In this document: piece after piece, positions 24,380-36,120 of the stretch
Position numbering within the stretch: the first letter of the stretch is position 1
Layout of the letters: each line of letters starts with the position of its first letter
Program-made: the position numbers and the translations under genes
The notes under the pieces: generated by a model
Database searches by the model: none
Told to the model about the DNA's origin: nothing
What the model saw: only the letters and a program-made list of their open reading frames with translations
Origin: an uncultured Gemmatimonadota bacterium
GTDB lineage: Bacteria; Gemmatimonadota; Gemmatimonadetes; Gemmatimonadales; Gemmatimonadaceae
Assembly: GCA_903882745.1 (NCBI GenBank)
Contig: CAIRYG010000005.1
Location: 248,001-312,000 of the forward strand
DNA: 64,000 nt
Direction of reading: 5' to 3'

Positions 24380-24591
24380 TAGCTCTTCTTGAGGAATTCA
24401 GTCTTCAACACCAAGCCCTTCACCTTCTCGGCGTTGCATTCGATCGTGTCGTCGGAATCGCTGACGCGGATATTCTTGATCACCGTGCCACGCTTGAGCG
24501 TGACCGACGATCCCTTCACTTTCAGGTCCTTGATCACCATCACGGTATCGCCCGTTGCAAGCACGTTGCCGTTCGAGTCGCTGGGAGGCAT
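24379..24591 (-). CDS. Short PhnA-domain protein (YjdM C-terminal domain only)
   Basis: 70 residues from the ATG at 24591. The sequence DSNGNVLATGDTVMVIKDL...KVKGSSVTLKRGT, NIRV and LKTEFLKK matches the C-terminal SH3-like domain of the E. coli PhnA/YjdM protein. The zinc-ribbon half of that protein is missing. Despite its name, PhnA is not shown to act in phosphonate breakdown; the role is unknown. It lies 80 nt after the sufS stop on the same strand, so it may be cotranscribed with the suf operon. Confidence 0.88.
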   Translation of the reverse strand: MPPSDSNGNVLATGDTVMVIKDLKVKGSSVTLKRGTVIKNIRVSDSDDTIECNAEKVKGLVLKTEFLKKS

Positions 24592-24671
24592 GACGCGTTC
24601 CGTTCCTGAGAGCACGGGACGCCGAACGCGCACCGTAGACACGCAAGTTAGGGAGTGCACGGCACTCGACG

Positions 24672-25919
24672 CTAGGCGAGTCCCATGCGATCTCGCGTGG
24701 TCAGCAGCGCGACAATCAATGCGTCCACATCATCCGCGTCGTTGTAGACGTAGAACGAGGCGCGCGTGGTGGCCGACACCTTGAGGGCGCGCATCAACGG
24801 CTGGGCGCAATGGTGGCCCGACCGGACGCAGACCCCTGCCGAGTCGAGGACCTGCGCGATGTCGTGCGGATGGACCTCGTCCAGCACAAACGACACCACT
24901 CCCGAACGTCGCTCAGGCGGAGGCCCCAACACCGTCACACCGGGTACTTCGGTCAGGCGCGCGGTGGTGTACGCGAGCAGCGCCGCCTCGTGCGCGCGCA
25001 CGCGCGACATGCCAATGCCATCGAGGTACTGCGCCGCCGCCGCGAGTCCCACGGCGCCCGCCACATTCGGCGTGCCGGCCTCGAACTTGTGCGGGAGCAC
25101 ATTCCAGGTGCTGCGCTCGTCGCCGACCAGGGCGATCATGTCGCCGCCGAACTGATACGGCGGCATCGCCTCGAGGATCTCCCGACGCACCACGAGCCCG
25201 CCAATGCCCATCGGGCCGAGCATCTTGTGCCCGCTAAAAACATAGGCGTCGACGCCAAGCGCATCCACGGCGGCATCAAAATGCGGAACACCCTGCGCGC
25301 CATCGCACACCACCAACGCGCCAGTGGTTCTCGCGATGCGCACAATCTCAGACACCGGATTGATCGTCCCGAGGGCATTCGACACCTGCCCAAACGCCAC
25401 GACCTTGGTGTTTGGGGTGCAGCACTGCGCGAGATGGTCCAGGTCCAGCACGCCACCAGGGGCCAGCTCGGCAATCACAAACTCCGCGCCCACCGCGAGC
25501 GCCAACTGCTGCCAGGGCACGAAGTTCGCGTGATGCTCCATGCGCGTGACCACAATCCGGTCGCCCGCTTTCACATTCGCCCGTCCCCACGCCGTGGCAA
25601 GGACGTTCAGGCTTTCGGTGGTCCCGCGCGTGAAAATCAGCGTATCAACGTCAGCAACGCCGAGAAACCGCGCAATCCGTTTCCGCGAGCGCTCGTAAGC
25701 CTCCGTCGACTGCGCGGAGAGTTCATAGGCCCCGCGATGCGGGTTCGCGTTGTGCTGCTCGTAATAGCTTTGCATCGCCTGCAACACCGCGCGCGGCTTC
25801 TGGGTGGTGGCGGCGCTGTCGAGATAATGCAGATGATCGCGTTCATCGAGCAGCGAAAAATCGTCGATGTTGACGATCGGTCGTTCGCAGTCCTTGCGGA
25901 GTATCGCGAGCGGGTTCAT
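24672..25919 (-). CDS. sufS: Cysteine desulfurase SufS
   Basis: 415 residues from the ATG at 25919, which overlaps the sufU stop (ATGA). Class-V aminotransferase fold with the PLP lysine in SGHKMLGPMG and the catalytic Cys in RSGHHCAQPLM. LDSAATTQKP, HANPHRGAYELS-type (NANPHRGAYELSAQ) and EHHANFVPWQ are group II (SufS) signatures. It removes sulfur from cysteine and hands it to SufU, then to the SufBCD scaffold. Its position right after sufU supports a SufS-SufU transfer pair rather than SufE. Confidence 0.96.
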   Translation of the reverse strand: MNPLAILRKDCERPIVNIDDFSLLDERDHLHYLDSAATTQKPRAVLQAMQSYYEQHNANPHRGAYELSAQSTEAYERSRKRIARFLGVADVDTLIFTRGTTESLNVLATAWGRANVKAGDRIVVTRMEHHANFVPWQQLALAVGAEFVIAELAPGGVLDLDHLAQCCTPNTKVVAFGQVSNALGTINPVSEIVRIARTTGALVVCDGAQGVPHFDAAVDALGVDAYVFSGHKMLGPMGIGGLVVRREILEAMPPYQFGGDMIALVGDERSTWNVLPHKFEAGTPNVAGAVGLAAAAQYLDGIGMSRVRAHEAALLAYTTARLTEVPGVTVLGPPPERRSGVVSFVLDEVHPHDIAQVLDSAGVCVRSGHHCAQPLMRALKVSATTRASFYVYNDADDVDALIVALLTTRDRMGLA

Positions 25920-26344
25920 GGCGCGGCGTTGTCGAGCGCCGCCTTCATGGCATGCCATCCGAGCGACGCACACTTCACGCGCAGCGGGAACTTGCTCACA
26001 CCAGAGAGCGCCTTCATCCCGCCGGTGATCCCTTCGGCGCCCTGCCCAGTGACCATCGCATGAAAGCGGTCAAAGATCGCCTGCGTTTCGGCGAGCGTCT
26101 TTCCCTTCACCGCTTGCGTCATCAACGAGGCGCTTGCCTTGCTGATCGCGCAGCCCTGCCCTTGGAAGCTCACGTCGGCCACCCGGTCACCGTCGAGCTT
26201 GATCCACACCGTCACCTGATCACCGCACAGCGGATTCAGCCCGTCCGCGTGACCGGAGGCATCCTCCATGACGCGAAAATTCTGCGGCCGACGATTGTGA
26301 TCGAGAATGATGCTCTGGTAGAGCTCTTCAAGCTCGGCGGACAT
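25916..26344 (-). CDS. sufU: SUF sulfur-relay protein SufU
   Basis: 142 residues. The three Cys motifs NPLCGD, GQGCAISKASASLM and RVKCASLGWHAM, plus Asp in CGDQ, form the Zn site characteristic of SufU. The GGMKALSGVSKFP segment is the SufU-specific insertion that separates it from IscU. It accepts persulfide from SufS. The start is 3 nt after the sufD stop and its own stop overlaps the sufS start. Confidence 0.95.
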   Translation of the reverse strand: MSAELEELYQSIILDHNRRPQNFRVMEDASGHADGLNPLCGDQVTVWIKLDGDRVADVSFQGQGCAISKASASLMTQAVKGKTLAETQAIFDRFHAMVTGQGAEGITGGMKALSGVSKFPLRVKCASLGWHAMKAALDNAAP

Positions 26345-26347
26345 AGG

Positions 26348-27658
26348 TTACCGCTGCCGCGTGTGGGTGAAATGCTCAAACACCCGTTCTTCGAGTCCGA
26401 TACGGAGCGTATCGATCTCAATTAACTCTAGTGCTTCGGCCGCAAAGGCGTAGGTCAGCAACGACCGCGCATTCTCCGCCCCAACGCCACGGCTCTTGAG
26501 GTAGAAGAGCGCCAAATGGTCGAGTTTGCCCACGGTGGCACCGTGCGTGCACTTCACGTCGTCGGCAAAGATCTCGAGCTGCGGCTTGGTGTCGACCTTG
26601 GCGGTTTCACTCAGCAGCAGCGCGTGATTGGTCTGCTTCCCGTCGGTCTTCTGCGCGATCGGATCGACATAGACCTTGCCATTGAACACGCCGTGCGACG
26701 ATCCGTCGAGGATGCCCTTGTACAGCTCGCGGCTCGCGCAGTGCGGAGCGAGATGCTCGACAAACGTCTGATGGTCCGCGTGCTGCGTGCCGTCCATCAT
26801 GTACAGCCCGTTCAGGCGCGTTTCCGCATTCTCGCCGCTGAGGCGCGTGTAGACGTTCGTGCGCGACAGCGCCGCTCCCGTGGCGAACGAAAACGAGTGA
26901 AACCTCGAGTCGCGCGCCTGCGATACCTGAATCGTCCCCACGTGGAACGCCGAGCTGCTCTCCTGCTGCACCTTGTAGTGCTGCACGACAGCATTGGGGC
27001 CCACTTCGATCTCGGCGACCGCGTTCGTGAAATAGCTCGCGCCGCCCGTGGCCACATGCGACTCGACAATCGTCACCTGCGCGAGCTCCTCCGCCACCAC
27101 CAACAGGCGCGGGAAGATCGCCCCACCCTCGGCGTGCGCATCCGCCACATGGATGATGTGGATGGGCTCGTCGATCACCGTGCCGTTCGGGACATGAATG
27201 ACCACGCCATCTTGAACGAACGCCGTGTTCATCGCCGTGAACGGCGCATCACTCCACGCGGCAAGCGTGCCGAGCCGCTCCATCACGAACTCAGGGATGG
27301 TCTTGAGCGCTTCGGCCAGCGTGAGCACCGACACCTCGGCCGGGAGCCCTGCATAGGCGGAGAGGGCGGGTTCGAAGTGCCCGTTCACAAAGACCAGGCG
27401 ATGCCAGGACGATTCACCGATCGCGAGCGCGGCGACGTCCATCGCGCTCAGTCCGGTAACGGTCTTGGCGCTGCCCATCGGACGGAACGCCTTTTCGGCG
27501 ATCGGGGTGACGCTCGTGTAGTGCCAATCCTCGTTGCGCGTCGTCGGGAACCCGAGCGTCGTGAAGCGCTCGAAGGCCGCGCGCTTGAGCTCGGGGAGCC
27601 ACGCGGCGCCCCCCGTGCTCGGCACCAGGGCTGCGAACGCATCTGCATACGTGGCCAT
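26348..27658 (-). CDS. sufD: Fe-S assembly scaffold subunit SufD
   Basis: 436 residues, normal length. The beta-helix core with NEDWHYTSV near the N-terminus, IVESHVATGG, YTRLSGENAETRLNGLYMMDG, THGATVGKLDHLALFYLKSRGV and the C-terminal ARSLLTYAFAAEAL is typical of SufD. It pairs with SufB and SufC to build the cluster-scaffold complex. The start ATG shares one base with the sufC stop. Confidence 0.96.
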   Translation of the reverse strand: MATYADAFAALVPSTGGAAWLPELKRAAFERFTTLGFPTTRNEDWHYTSVTPIAEKAFRPMGSAKTVTGLSAMDVAALAIGESSWHRLVFVNGHFEPALSAYAGLPAEVSVLTLAEALKTIPEFVMERLGTLAAWSDAPFTAMNTAFVQDGVVIHVPNGTVIDEPIHIIHVADAHAEGGAIFPRLLVVAEELAQVTIVESHVATGGASYFTNAVAEIEVGPNAVVQHYKVQQESSSAFHVGTIQVSQARDSRFHSFSFATGAALSRTNVYTRLSGENAETRLNGLYMMDGTQHADHQTFVEHLAPHCASRELYKGILDGSSHGVFNGKVYVDPIAQKTDGKQTNHALLLSETAKVDTKPQLEIFADDVKCTHGATVGKLDHLALFYLKSRGVGAENARSLLTYAFAAEALELIEIDTLRIGLEERVFEHFTHTRQR

Positions 27659-28404
27659 TACGCGGTCTCCAACACCCAGTCGTATCCCTTCGCTTCGAGC
27701 TCGAGGGCCAAATCCTTGCCGCCGCTCTTGACGATCTTGCCGCCCGCGAGCACGTGCACGAAATCCGGAACGATGTAGTTGAGCAGGCGCTGATAGTGGG
27801 TCACGACGATCGCTGCGTTGTCGGGGCGCTTGAGCGCGTTGACGCCCTCGGCCACGATGCGCAGGGCGTCGATGTCGAGGCCGGAATCCGTTTCGTCGAG
27901 GATCGCGAGCTTCGGCGCCAGCACCGCCATCTGCAGAATCTCATTGCGCTTCTTTTCGCCGCCGGAGAAGCCCGCGTTGACCGACCGCTGCAACATCGCG
28001 GGATCCATGTCGACGAGCTTGAGCTTCTCTTCCATGAGGTCCAGGAACTCCATGGGATCGACTTCGTCGAGTCCGTTGGCCCTGCGCACTTCGTTGTAGG
28101 CCGAGCGGAGGAAGTAGGCGTTGGTCACGCCCGGGATCTCCACCGGATACTGGAAGGCGAGAAAGACGCCGTGCTGCGCGCGCTCTTCGGCCTGCAGGGC
28201 GAGGAGGTCCTTGCCCGCGAAGGTGACGGAGCCGCTGGTGACGTCGTAGCCCGGATGGCCGGCAATGACCTGCGCGAGCGTGCTCTTGCCCGAGCCGTTC
28301 GGGCCCATGATCGCGTGCACTTCACCTGCGTTGACGGTGAGCGAGATCCCCTTGAGGATCTCCTTATCGCCCACGTTCGCGTGGAGGTTGTCGATGATCA
28401 GCAT
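27658..28404 (-). CDS. sufC: Fe-S assembly ATPase SufC
   Basis: 248 residues. ABC ATPase with Walker [11 protein letters not shown]-loop [14 protein letters not shown] signature [11 protein letters not shown], Walker [13 protein letters not shown] and H-switch THYQRLL. The FLAFQYP and [11 protein letters not shown] sequences are SufC-specific. It powers conformational changes in SufBD. It lies 72 nt downstream of sufB. Confidence 0.97.
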   Translation of the reverse strand: MLIIDNLHANVGDKEILKGISLTVNAGEVHAIMGPNGSGKSTLAQVIAGHPGYDVTSGSVTFAGKDLLALQAEERAQHGVFLAFQYPVEIPGVTNAYFLRSAYNEVRRANGLDEVDPMEFLDLMEEKLKLVDMDPAMLQRSVNAGFSGGEKKRNEILQMAVLAPKLAILDETDSGLDIDALRIVAEGVNALKRPDNAAIVVTHYQRLLNYIVPDFVHVLAGGKIVKSGGKDLALELEAKGYDWVLETA

Positions 28405-28476
28405 GTGCGGTCTTTCCTATTGGTCTCGTGGAGGGGCGTGTACCCCTCCGAATGATGGGCAGATGTCAGGTCGGCG

Positions 28477-29910
28477 TTAGCCGACCGATCCTTCGAGCGT
28501 GATGCCGAGGAGTTGTTGCGCTTCGAGTGCGAACTCCATGGGCAGTTCCTTGAACACTTCGCGGCAGAACCCGCTGACGATCAGTGAGATCGCCTGCTCG
28601 GTGCTGAGGCCACGCGCTTTGCAGTAGAAGATCTGATCTTCGCCGATCTTGCTCGTGCTGGCTTCGTGCTCGAGGGTCGCGCTGTTGTTGGCGACCTCGA
28701 TGTACGGGAAGGTGTGTGCCCCGCACTTGTTGCCCACGAGCATCGAGTCGCACTGCGTGTAGTTGCGCGCGCCGGTGGCCTTGGGAAGGATTTTCACTTG
28801 CCCGCGGTAGGAGTTTTGCCCCTCGCCGGCGGAGATCCCCTTGGAGATGATCGTGCTTTTGGTGTTGCGGCCGATGTGGATCATCTTGGTGCCCGTGTCG
28901 GCCTGCTGCTTGTTATTCACGACCGCCACCGAGTAGAACTCGCCGGTGGAGTTGTCGCCCTGCAGGATCACGCTCGGGTACTTCCAGGTGATGGCGGAGC
29001 CGGTTTCGACCTGGGTCCAGGAGATCTTGCTATTCGTCATCGCCTTGCCGCGCTTGGTGACGAAGTTGTAGATGCCACCGACGCCGTCCTTGTCGCCGGC
29101 GTACCAGTTCTGCACGGTCGAGTACTTGATGCTCGCGTTGTCGAGCGCCACGAGTTCGACCACGGCCGCGTGCAACTGGTTGGTGCTGCGCTTGGGCGCG
29201 GTGCATCCTTCGAGGTAGCTGACGTAGGCGCCTTCATCGGCGACGATCAGCGTGCGCTCGAACTGCCCCGTGTCGGCGGCGTTGATGCGGAAGTACGTGG
29301 ACAGTTCGATCGGGCAGCGCACACCCTTCGGCACGTAGCAGAAGGAGCCGTCGCTGAAGACGGCGGAGTTGAGCGCGGCAAAGAAGTTGTCGGAGTACGG
29401 GACCACCGAGCCCAGGTACTTCTGGATGAGTTCGGGGTAGTTGTGGACCGCTTCGGTGAAGGAACAGAAGACGACGCCGTGCTTGGCGAGCTCGTCCTTC
29501 ATGGTGGTGCCGACCGACACCGAGTCGAAGATCGCGTCGACGGCCACACCGGCGAGGAACTTCTGTTCGGTGAGGGAGATCCCGAGCTTGTCGTAGGTCT
29601 TGAGCAGCTCCGGGTCGACTTCGTCGAGGGACTGCAGCGGCTTCACCGACTTGGGCGCCGAGTAGTAGCGGCTCGCCTGGTAGTCGATGGCTGGGTATTT
29701 GACGTTCGGCCAGTGCGGCTCGGTCATCGTCAACCAGCGACGATAGGCCTTGAGACGCCAGTCGAGGAGCCACTGCGGTTCGTTCTTTTTTGCGGAGATC
29801 AGGCGGACGACATCTTCGCTGAGTCCCGGCGCGATGGTGTCTGCGTCGACATCGGTAACGAAGCCGTACTGATACTCTTTATTGACCAGCGCGTCGATTG
29901 AGGCGCTCAT
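28477..29910 (-). CDS. sufB: Fe-S assembly scaffold SufB
   Basis: 477 residues, usual length. Starts at the ATG at 29910 with CTGGAG 9 nt upstream. SufB signatures [59 protein letters not shown] and [18 protein letters not shown] are all present. As first gene of the operon it follows the promoter at 29943-29971. It is the main site for [4Fe-4S] assembly. Confidence 0.97.
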   Translation of the reverse strand: MSASIDALVNKEYQYGFVTDVDADTIAPGLSEDVVRLISAKKNEPQWLLDWRLKAYRRWLTMTEPHWPNVKYPAIDYQASRYYSAPKSVKPLQSLDEVDPELLKTYDKLGISLTEQKFLAGVAVDAIFDSVSVGTTMKDELAKHGVVFCSFTEAVHNYPELIQKYLGSVVPYSDNFFAALNSAVFSDGSFCYVPKGVRCPIELSTYFRINAADTGQFERTLIVADEGAYVSYLEGCTAPKRSTNQLHAAVVELVALDNASIKYSTVQNWYAGDKDGVGGIYNFVTKRGKAMTNSKISWTQVETGSAITWKYPSVILQGDNSTGEFYSVAVVNNKQQADTGTKMIHIGRNTKSTIISKGISAGEGQNSYRGQVKILPKATGARNYTQCDSMLVGNKCGAHTFPYIEVANNSATLEHEASTSKIGEDQIFYCKARGLSTEQAISLIVSGFCREVFKELPMEFALEAQQLLGITLEGSVG

Positions 29911-29942
29911 AGACTCGTACTCCAGAAGTTGCTATCCAGATA

Positions 29943-29971
29943 AAAATACTCGACTTAGCGTGTTATATCAA
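29943..29971 (-). promoter_or_regulatory. suf operon promoter with possible IscR/Rrf2-type half-site
   Basis: On the minus strand TTGATA (29971-29966), 17 nt, TATTTT (29948-29943): a strong housekeeping-type promoter 32 nt before sufB. Between the two boxes the plus strand reads ATACTCGACT (29946-29955), the left half of the IscR type-1 site ATASYYGACT. The right half is poor. The repressor assignment is inference; no rrf2/iscR gene is in the window. Confidence 0.6.
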
Positions 29972-30269
29972 CGCGACCGGCTCGAAAGTTGTGCCAGTGC
30001 GAGAGTGGGTTCGGTGCGGAAAGAGAAACATATGAGTACGAAAATAATCTAAGTTGTTTTATGATAGCTGTTTAGGCGTCGTATTCACCGCTTCACACCA
30101 CCCGACGTCGCATACAGCCGGCGGAAGACCAACATCCACCCCAGCGACTCGTGCACCAACGCGCCGCACGCGGCGCGCGGCACGTGACATATTGCCACGA
30201 CGCGGTGCGTCCGCGATTGTTCCTGCTCAGCGGCACCCTTCGCTCCAACTTCCGTTAGGACATCGGCCT
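29972..30269. other. Divergent intergenic region between suf and the membrane-protein gene
   Basis: Together with the suf promoter this gene-free stretch is about 360 nt. The first 90 nt are AT-rich (around 30030-30065). A frame on the plus strand runs through from 30054 but its translation is low-complexity Pro/Arg/Thr and lacks a ribosome site, so I do not call it coding before 30270. Nothing else recognised. Confidence 0.5.
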
Positions 30270-30851
30270 TTGCTCTTCTTCCAGGAACTCTGGGCTCCCA
30301 TCATCGCATCCGCGTGCACCGTCTTTGTGCTCGCGATCCTGTTGCGGCGTGCGCTGCATGAGCCGGAGTGGCGGCAGCTGCCGCAGCACGAGGCAGTCAA
30401 ACAGGCGCTCCGCCTCGTGCCGCCGACGCCGGGCCTCTACATGCTGCCGCACACGATCGGCCAGGACCTCGGGCGCGCCGACATGCGAGCCTCGCTCGAA
30501 CAGGGCCCGCTGGCCTACATCACCATCGCCCAAAACGGCGTCCCCTCGTCATCGGGCCGTCTGGTGGTGAGCTTCTTCGCCTATCTGGCCGTGAGCACTG
30601 TCGTGGCCTACGCCACCTGGCACGGGTTCAGCACCCTGAACTCGGGCATTCGGCACATGCCACTCGGGATTCCCTTCGCGCACGTGATGCGCGTGGTGTT
30701 TGCCATCACCGGACTGGCCTATGCGGGCGCCGCGGTCCATGAGAGTGTCTGGTTTGGTCGTCCCTGGACAAGCTTTCTGCGCACCCTCGTCGACGCGGCG
30801 CTCTACGCCCTTGCCACTGCCGTCATTTTCGCGTGGTTCTGGCCGGACTAA
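30270..30851 (+). CDS. Inner-membrane protein, unknown
   Basis: 193 residues from the TTG at 30270, with AGGA 9 nt upstream. There are about four hydrophobic segments: APIIASACTVFVLAILL near the start, then VVSFFAYLAVSTVVAYATW, HVMRVVFAITGLAYAGAAV and LVDAALYALATAVIFAWFW at the end. A conserved-looking soluble stretch (VPPTPGLYMLPHTIGQDLGRADM) follows the first segment. I do not recognise the family; no catalytic motif. It converges with the kinase gene; the two stops are 12 nt apart. Confidence 0.7.
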   Translation: MLFFQELWAPIIASACTVFVLAILLRRALHEPEWRQLPQHEAVKQALRLVPPTPGLYMLPHTIGQDLGRADMRASLEQGPLAYITIAQNGVPSSSGRLVVSFFAYLAVSTVVAYATWHGFSTLNSGIRHMPLGIPFAHVMRVVFAITGLAYAGAAVHESVWFGRPWTSFLRTLVDAALYALATAVIFAWFWPD

Positions 30852-30875
30852 CTAGCTGGCGCTTTAGCTGGCGCT
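30852..30875. repeat. 12-bp tandem duplication covering the kinase stop codon
   Basis: CTAGCTGGCGCT (30852-30863) followed by TTAGCTGGCGCT (30864-30875). On the minus strand this gives the kinase end Ser-Ala-Ser-TAA and then, in the same frame, Ser-Ala-Ser-TAG: a duplicated terminal tripeptide with a back-up stop. Confidence 0.95.
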
Positions 30876-32363
30876 GATCTCGGCCGGGAACACAATCCGG
30901 AACTTGGATCCCTTGCCGATTTCGCTCGTCACGATGATCGACATCCACATCAGCGTGCACAGGCGTCGCGAAATCGTGAGCCCAAGCCCCGTTCCGCCAA
31001 AGGCGCGCGTGGTACTGGCGTCGGCCTGCTCGAACGGATCAAAAATTCGCTCGAGTCGCTCGGGGGCAATCCCAATCCCCGAATCCTGAACCTCGACCCA
31101 CCGCGGGCTCGCGCCGTCGGCACCGACGGCCGCGCGCACCGTCACTTGTCCGCCGCGCGGCGTGAACTTGAGCGCGTTGCCAATAATGTTCATCAGCACC
31201 TGACGGAGCCGGAACGGATCGGCCATCACGTCGCCAATGGTCGCGGGCATCTCGAGCGCGAGCGTGACGCTGTCCTCGTCTGCCGTCCGCTGGAACGTGG
31301 CAATCAGCTGCTCCAAGAACGTGCCGGTGTGGATCCTCTCAGGGGCGATCTCCACCTTGCCGCTCTCGATCCGCGAGAAATCGAGGATCTCTGAAATCAG
31401 CTTGAGCAGATGGCTGCCCTGCATTTCGATTTCCCGCAGCGACGTCGCCTGGTCCGCCGTCACGGGTCCGTACAGCTGCTCCATCACGGTCTCGGCCTGT
31501 CCAAGAATGACATTGAGCGGCGTGCGGAGCTCATGGCTCATATTCGCCAAGAAGCTGCTCTTGGCGGCGTTCGACGCTTCGGCGCGCTCCTTCTGGCGCC
31601 GAAGTTCGATCGTGTATTCGGCCGACGCGGCCTCGGCTTCCTTGCGCTCGGTGATGTCCCAACCGAAGCCGAGGAGGTGGGTGATTTGACCTTGGGGATC
31701 GCGGACCGGGGCAATGTTCCGCGAGAAGAATCGAGGCTCGCCCGTGCGCGGAGTAATCGTTTCTTCGAAGGTGAGCAGTTCGCCCGTTTCCAGTACCGTG
31801 CGCAGTCTGCTTTGCCGGAGTTCGCCGACGGACGGCGGTGACCCACGATACTGCACGTACTCGACGTCGTTGCGGCCAATGATCCACTGCCGCATGGCGG
31901 GGTCGACGATGGCTCCGGGCGACACGTACACGTAGCGGAGGTCGCGATCAAAGATGGCCAGCTGCAGCACCGGCATTGCGTCGAGCACGAGGTGCAGGAA
32001 GGCCGCGCTGTCCACCGCCGACGTTGCTGCTGCGGCGAGGCCGGAAAACTCAGAGGGGCTACCGGTGAAGCGCTTGGCGGCGAACGCTAGGCGGTTCTCG
32101 TCGGCAATCCACACGAGCTCGCCGGTCACCACGAGCTGGCTCTTGATGGTGCGCACCACAATCTGCCGCCCTTCGAGCGCGCGGAGCATCGCGAGGTTCG
32201 TGATGCTCCGGTTTCCCGGCAACTCAAACAGTTGCCCGAAGTGCATCCCCACGCGCATCTCGGGGGCCGTCTTGGCCCATGCCGGACCCATGCGCAACAG
32301 ATGCCCCCCGTCGTCAATGACGACGTAATGCGGGAACAACGTGGCGAAGAGGCCGGTGCTCAT
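30864..32363 (-). CDS. Sensor histidine kinase with HNOBA-like, PAS, HisKA and HATPase domains
   Basis: 499 residues from the ATG at 32363. Residues 8-125 (FPHYVVIDDGGHLLRMG, GMHFGQLFEL, LEGRQIVVRTIKS, LVVTGELVWIADENRLAFAA) follow the order of the HNOBA domain of NO-sensing guanylate cyclases. A PAS domain spans about 126-240 (YVYVSPGAIV to GWDITERK). HisKA has His277 in MSHELRTPLN, and HATPase_c has NIIGNALKFT, DSGIGIAPE and GGTGLGLTIS. No membrane segment is seen, so it senses a cytoplasmic signal. No response regulator is adjacent. Domain calls for PAS and kinase are firm; HNOBA is from pattern only. Confidence 0.85.
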   Translation of the reverse strand: MSTGLFATLFPHYVVIDDGGHLLRMGPAWAKTAPEMRVGMHFGQLFELPGNRSITNLAMLRALEGRQIVVRTIKSQLVVTGELVWIADENRLAFAAKRFTGSPSEFSGLAAAATSAVDSAAFLHLVLDAMPVLQLAIFDRDLRYVYVSPGAIVDPAMRQWIIGRNDVEYVQYRGSPPSVGELRQSRLRTVLETGELLTFEETITPRTGEPRFFSRNIAPVRDPQGQITHLLGFGWDITERKEAEAASAEYTIELRRQKERAEASNAAKSSFLANMSHELRTPLNVILGQAETVMEQLYGPVTADQATSLREIEMQGSHLLKLISEILDFSRIESGKVEIAPERIHTGTFLEQLIATFQRTADEDSVTLALEMPATIGDVMADPFRLRQVLMNIIGNALKFTPRGGQVTVRAAVGADGASPRWVEVQDSGIGIAPERLERIFDPFEQADASTTRAFGGTGLGLTISRRLCTLMWMSIIVTSEIGKGSKFRIVFPAEISAS

Positions 32364-32412
32364 GTCGGGGTCAGAACGGGGGCTCGGGGTGACAACACAA
32401 AATATCACGAAT

Positions 32413-32442
32413 CGGGGACCACCGGCCTGGCCGATGGTCCCC
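32413..32442 (-). terminator. Hairpin between argG and the kinase gene
   Basis: GGGGACCA / TGGTCCCC arms around a CGGC/GCCG inner stem. On the minus strand it is followed by GATTCGTGATATTTTGTG. Likely end of the argG transcript. Confidence 0.6.
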
Positions 32443-32509
32443 TGCATACTCTACACTATCGGCACCTGACCGCTAGAGGTAAAGCGCAACCACTCGCAAT
32501 CACACGGTG

Positions 32510-36072
<3,563 letters not shown>

Positions 36073-36120
36073 CGTCCGTACTGCGTGTCAGTTGGAGCAC
36101 CGCTCCCCATCAACGCCGAG

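Noticed and set aside
30054-30269. Upstream extension of the membrane-protein frame
   Set aside because: Low-complexity Thr/Pro/Arg translation and no ribosome site; TTG at 30270 has AGGA at good spacing.
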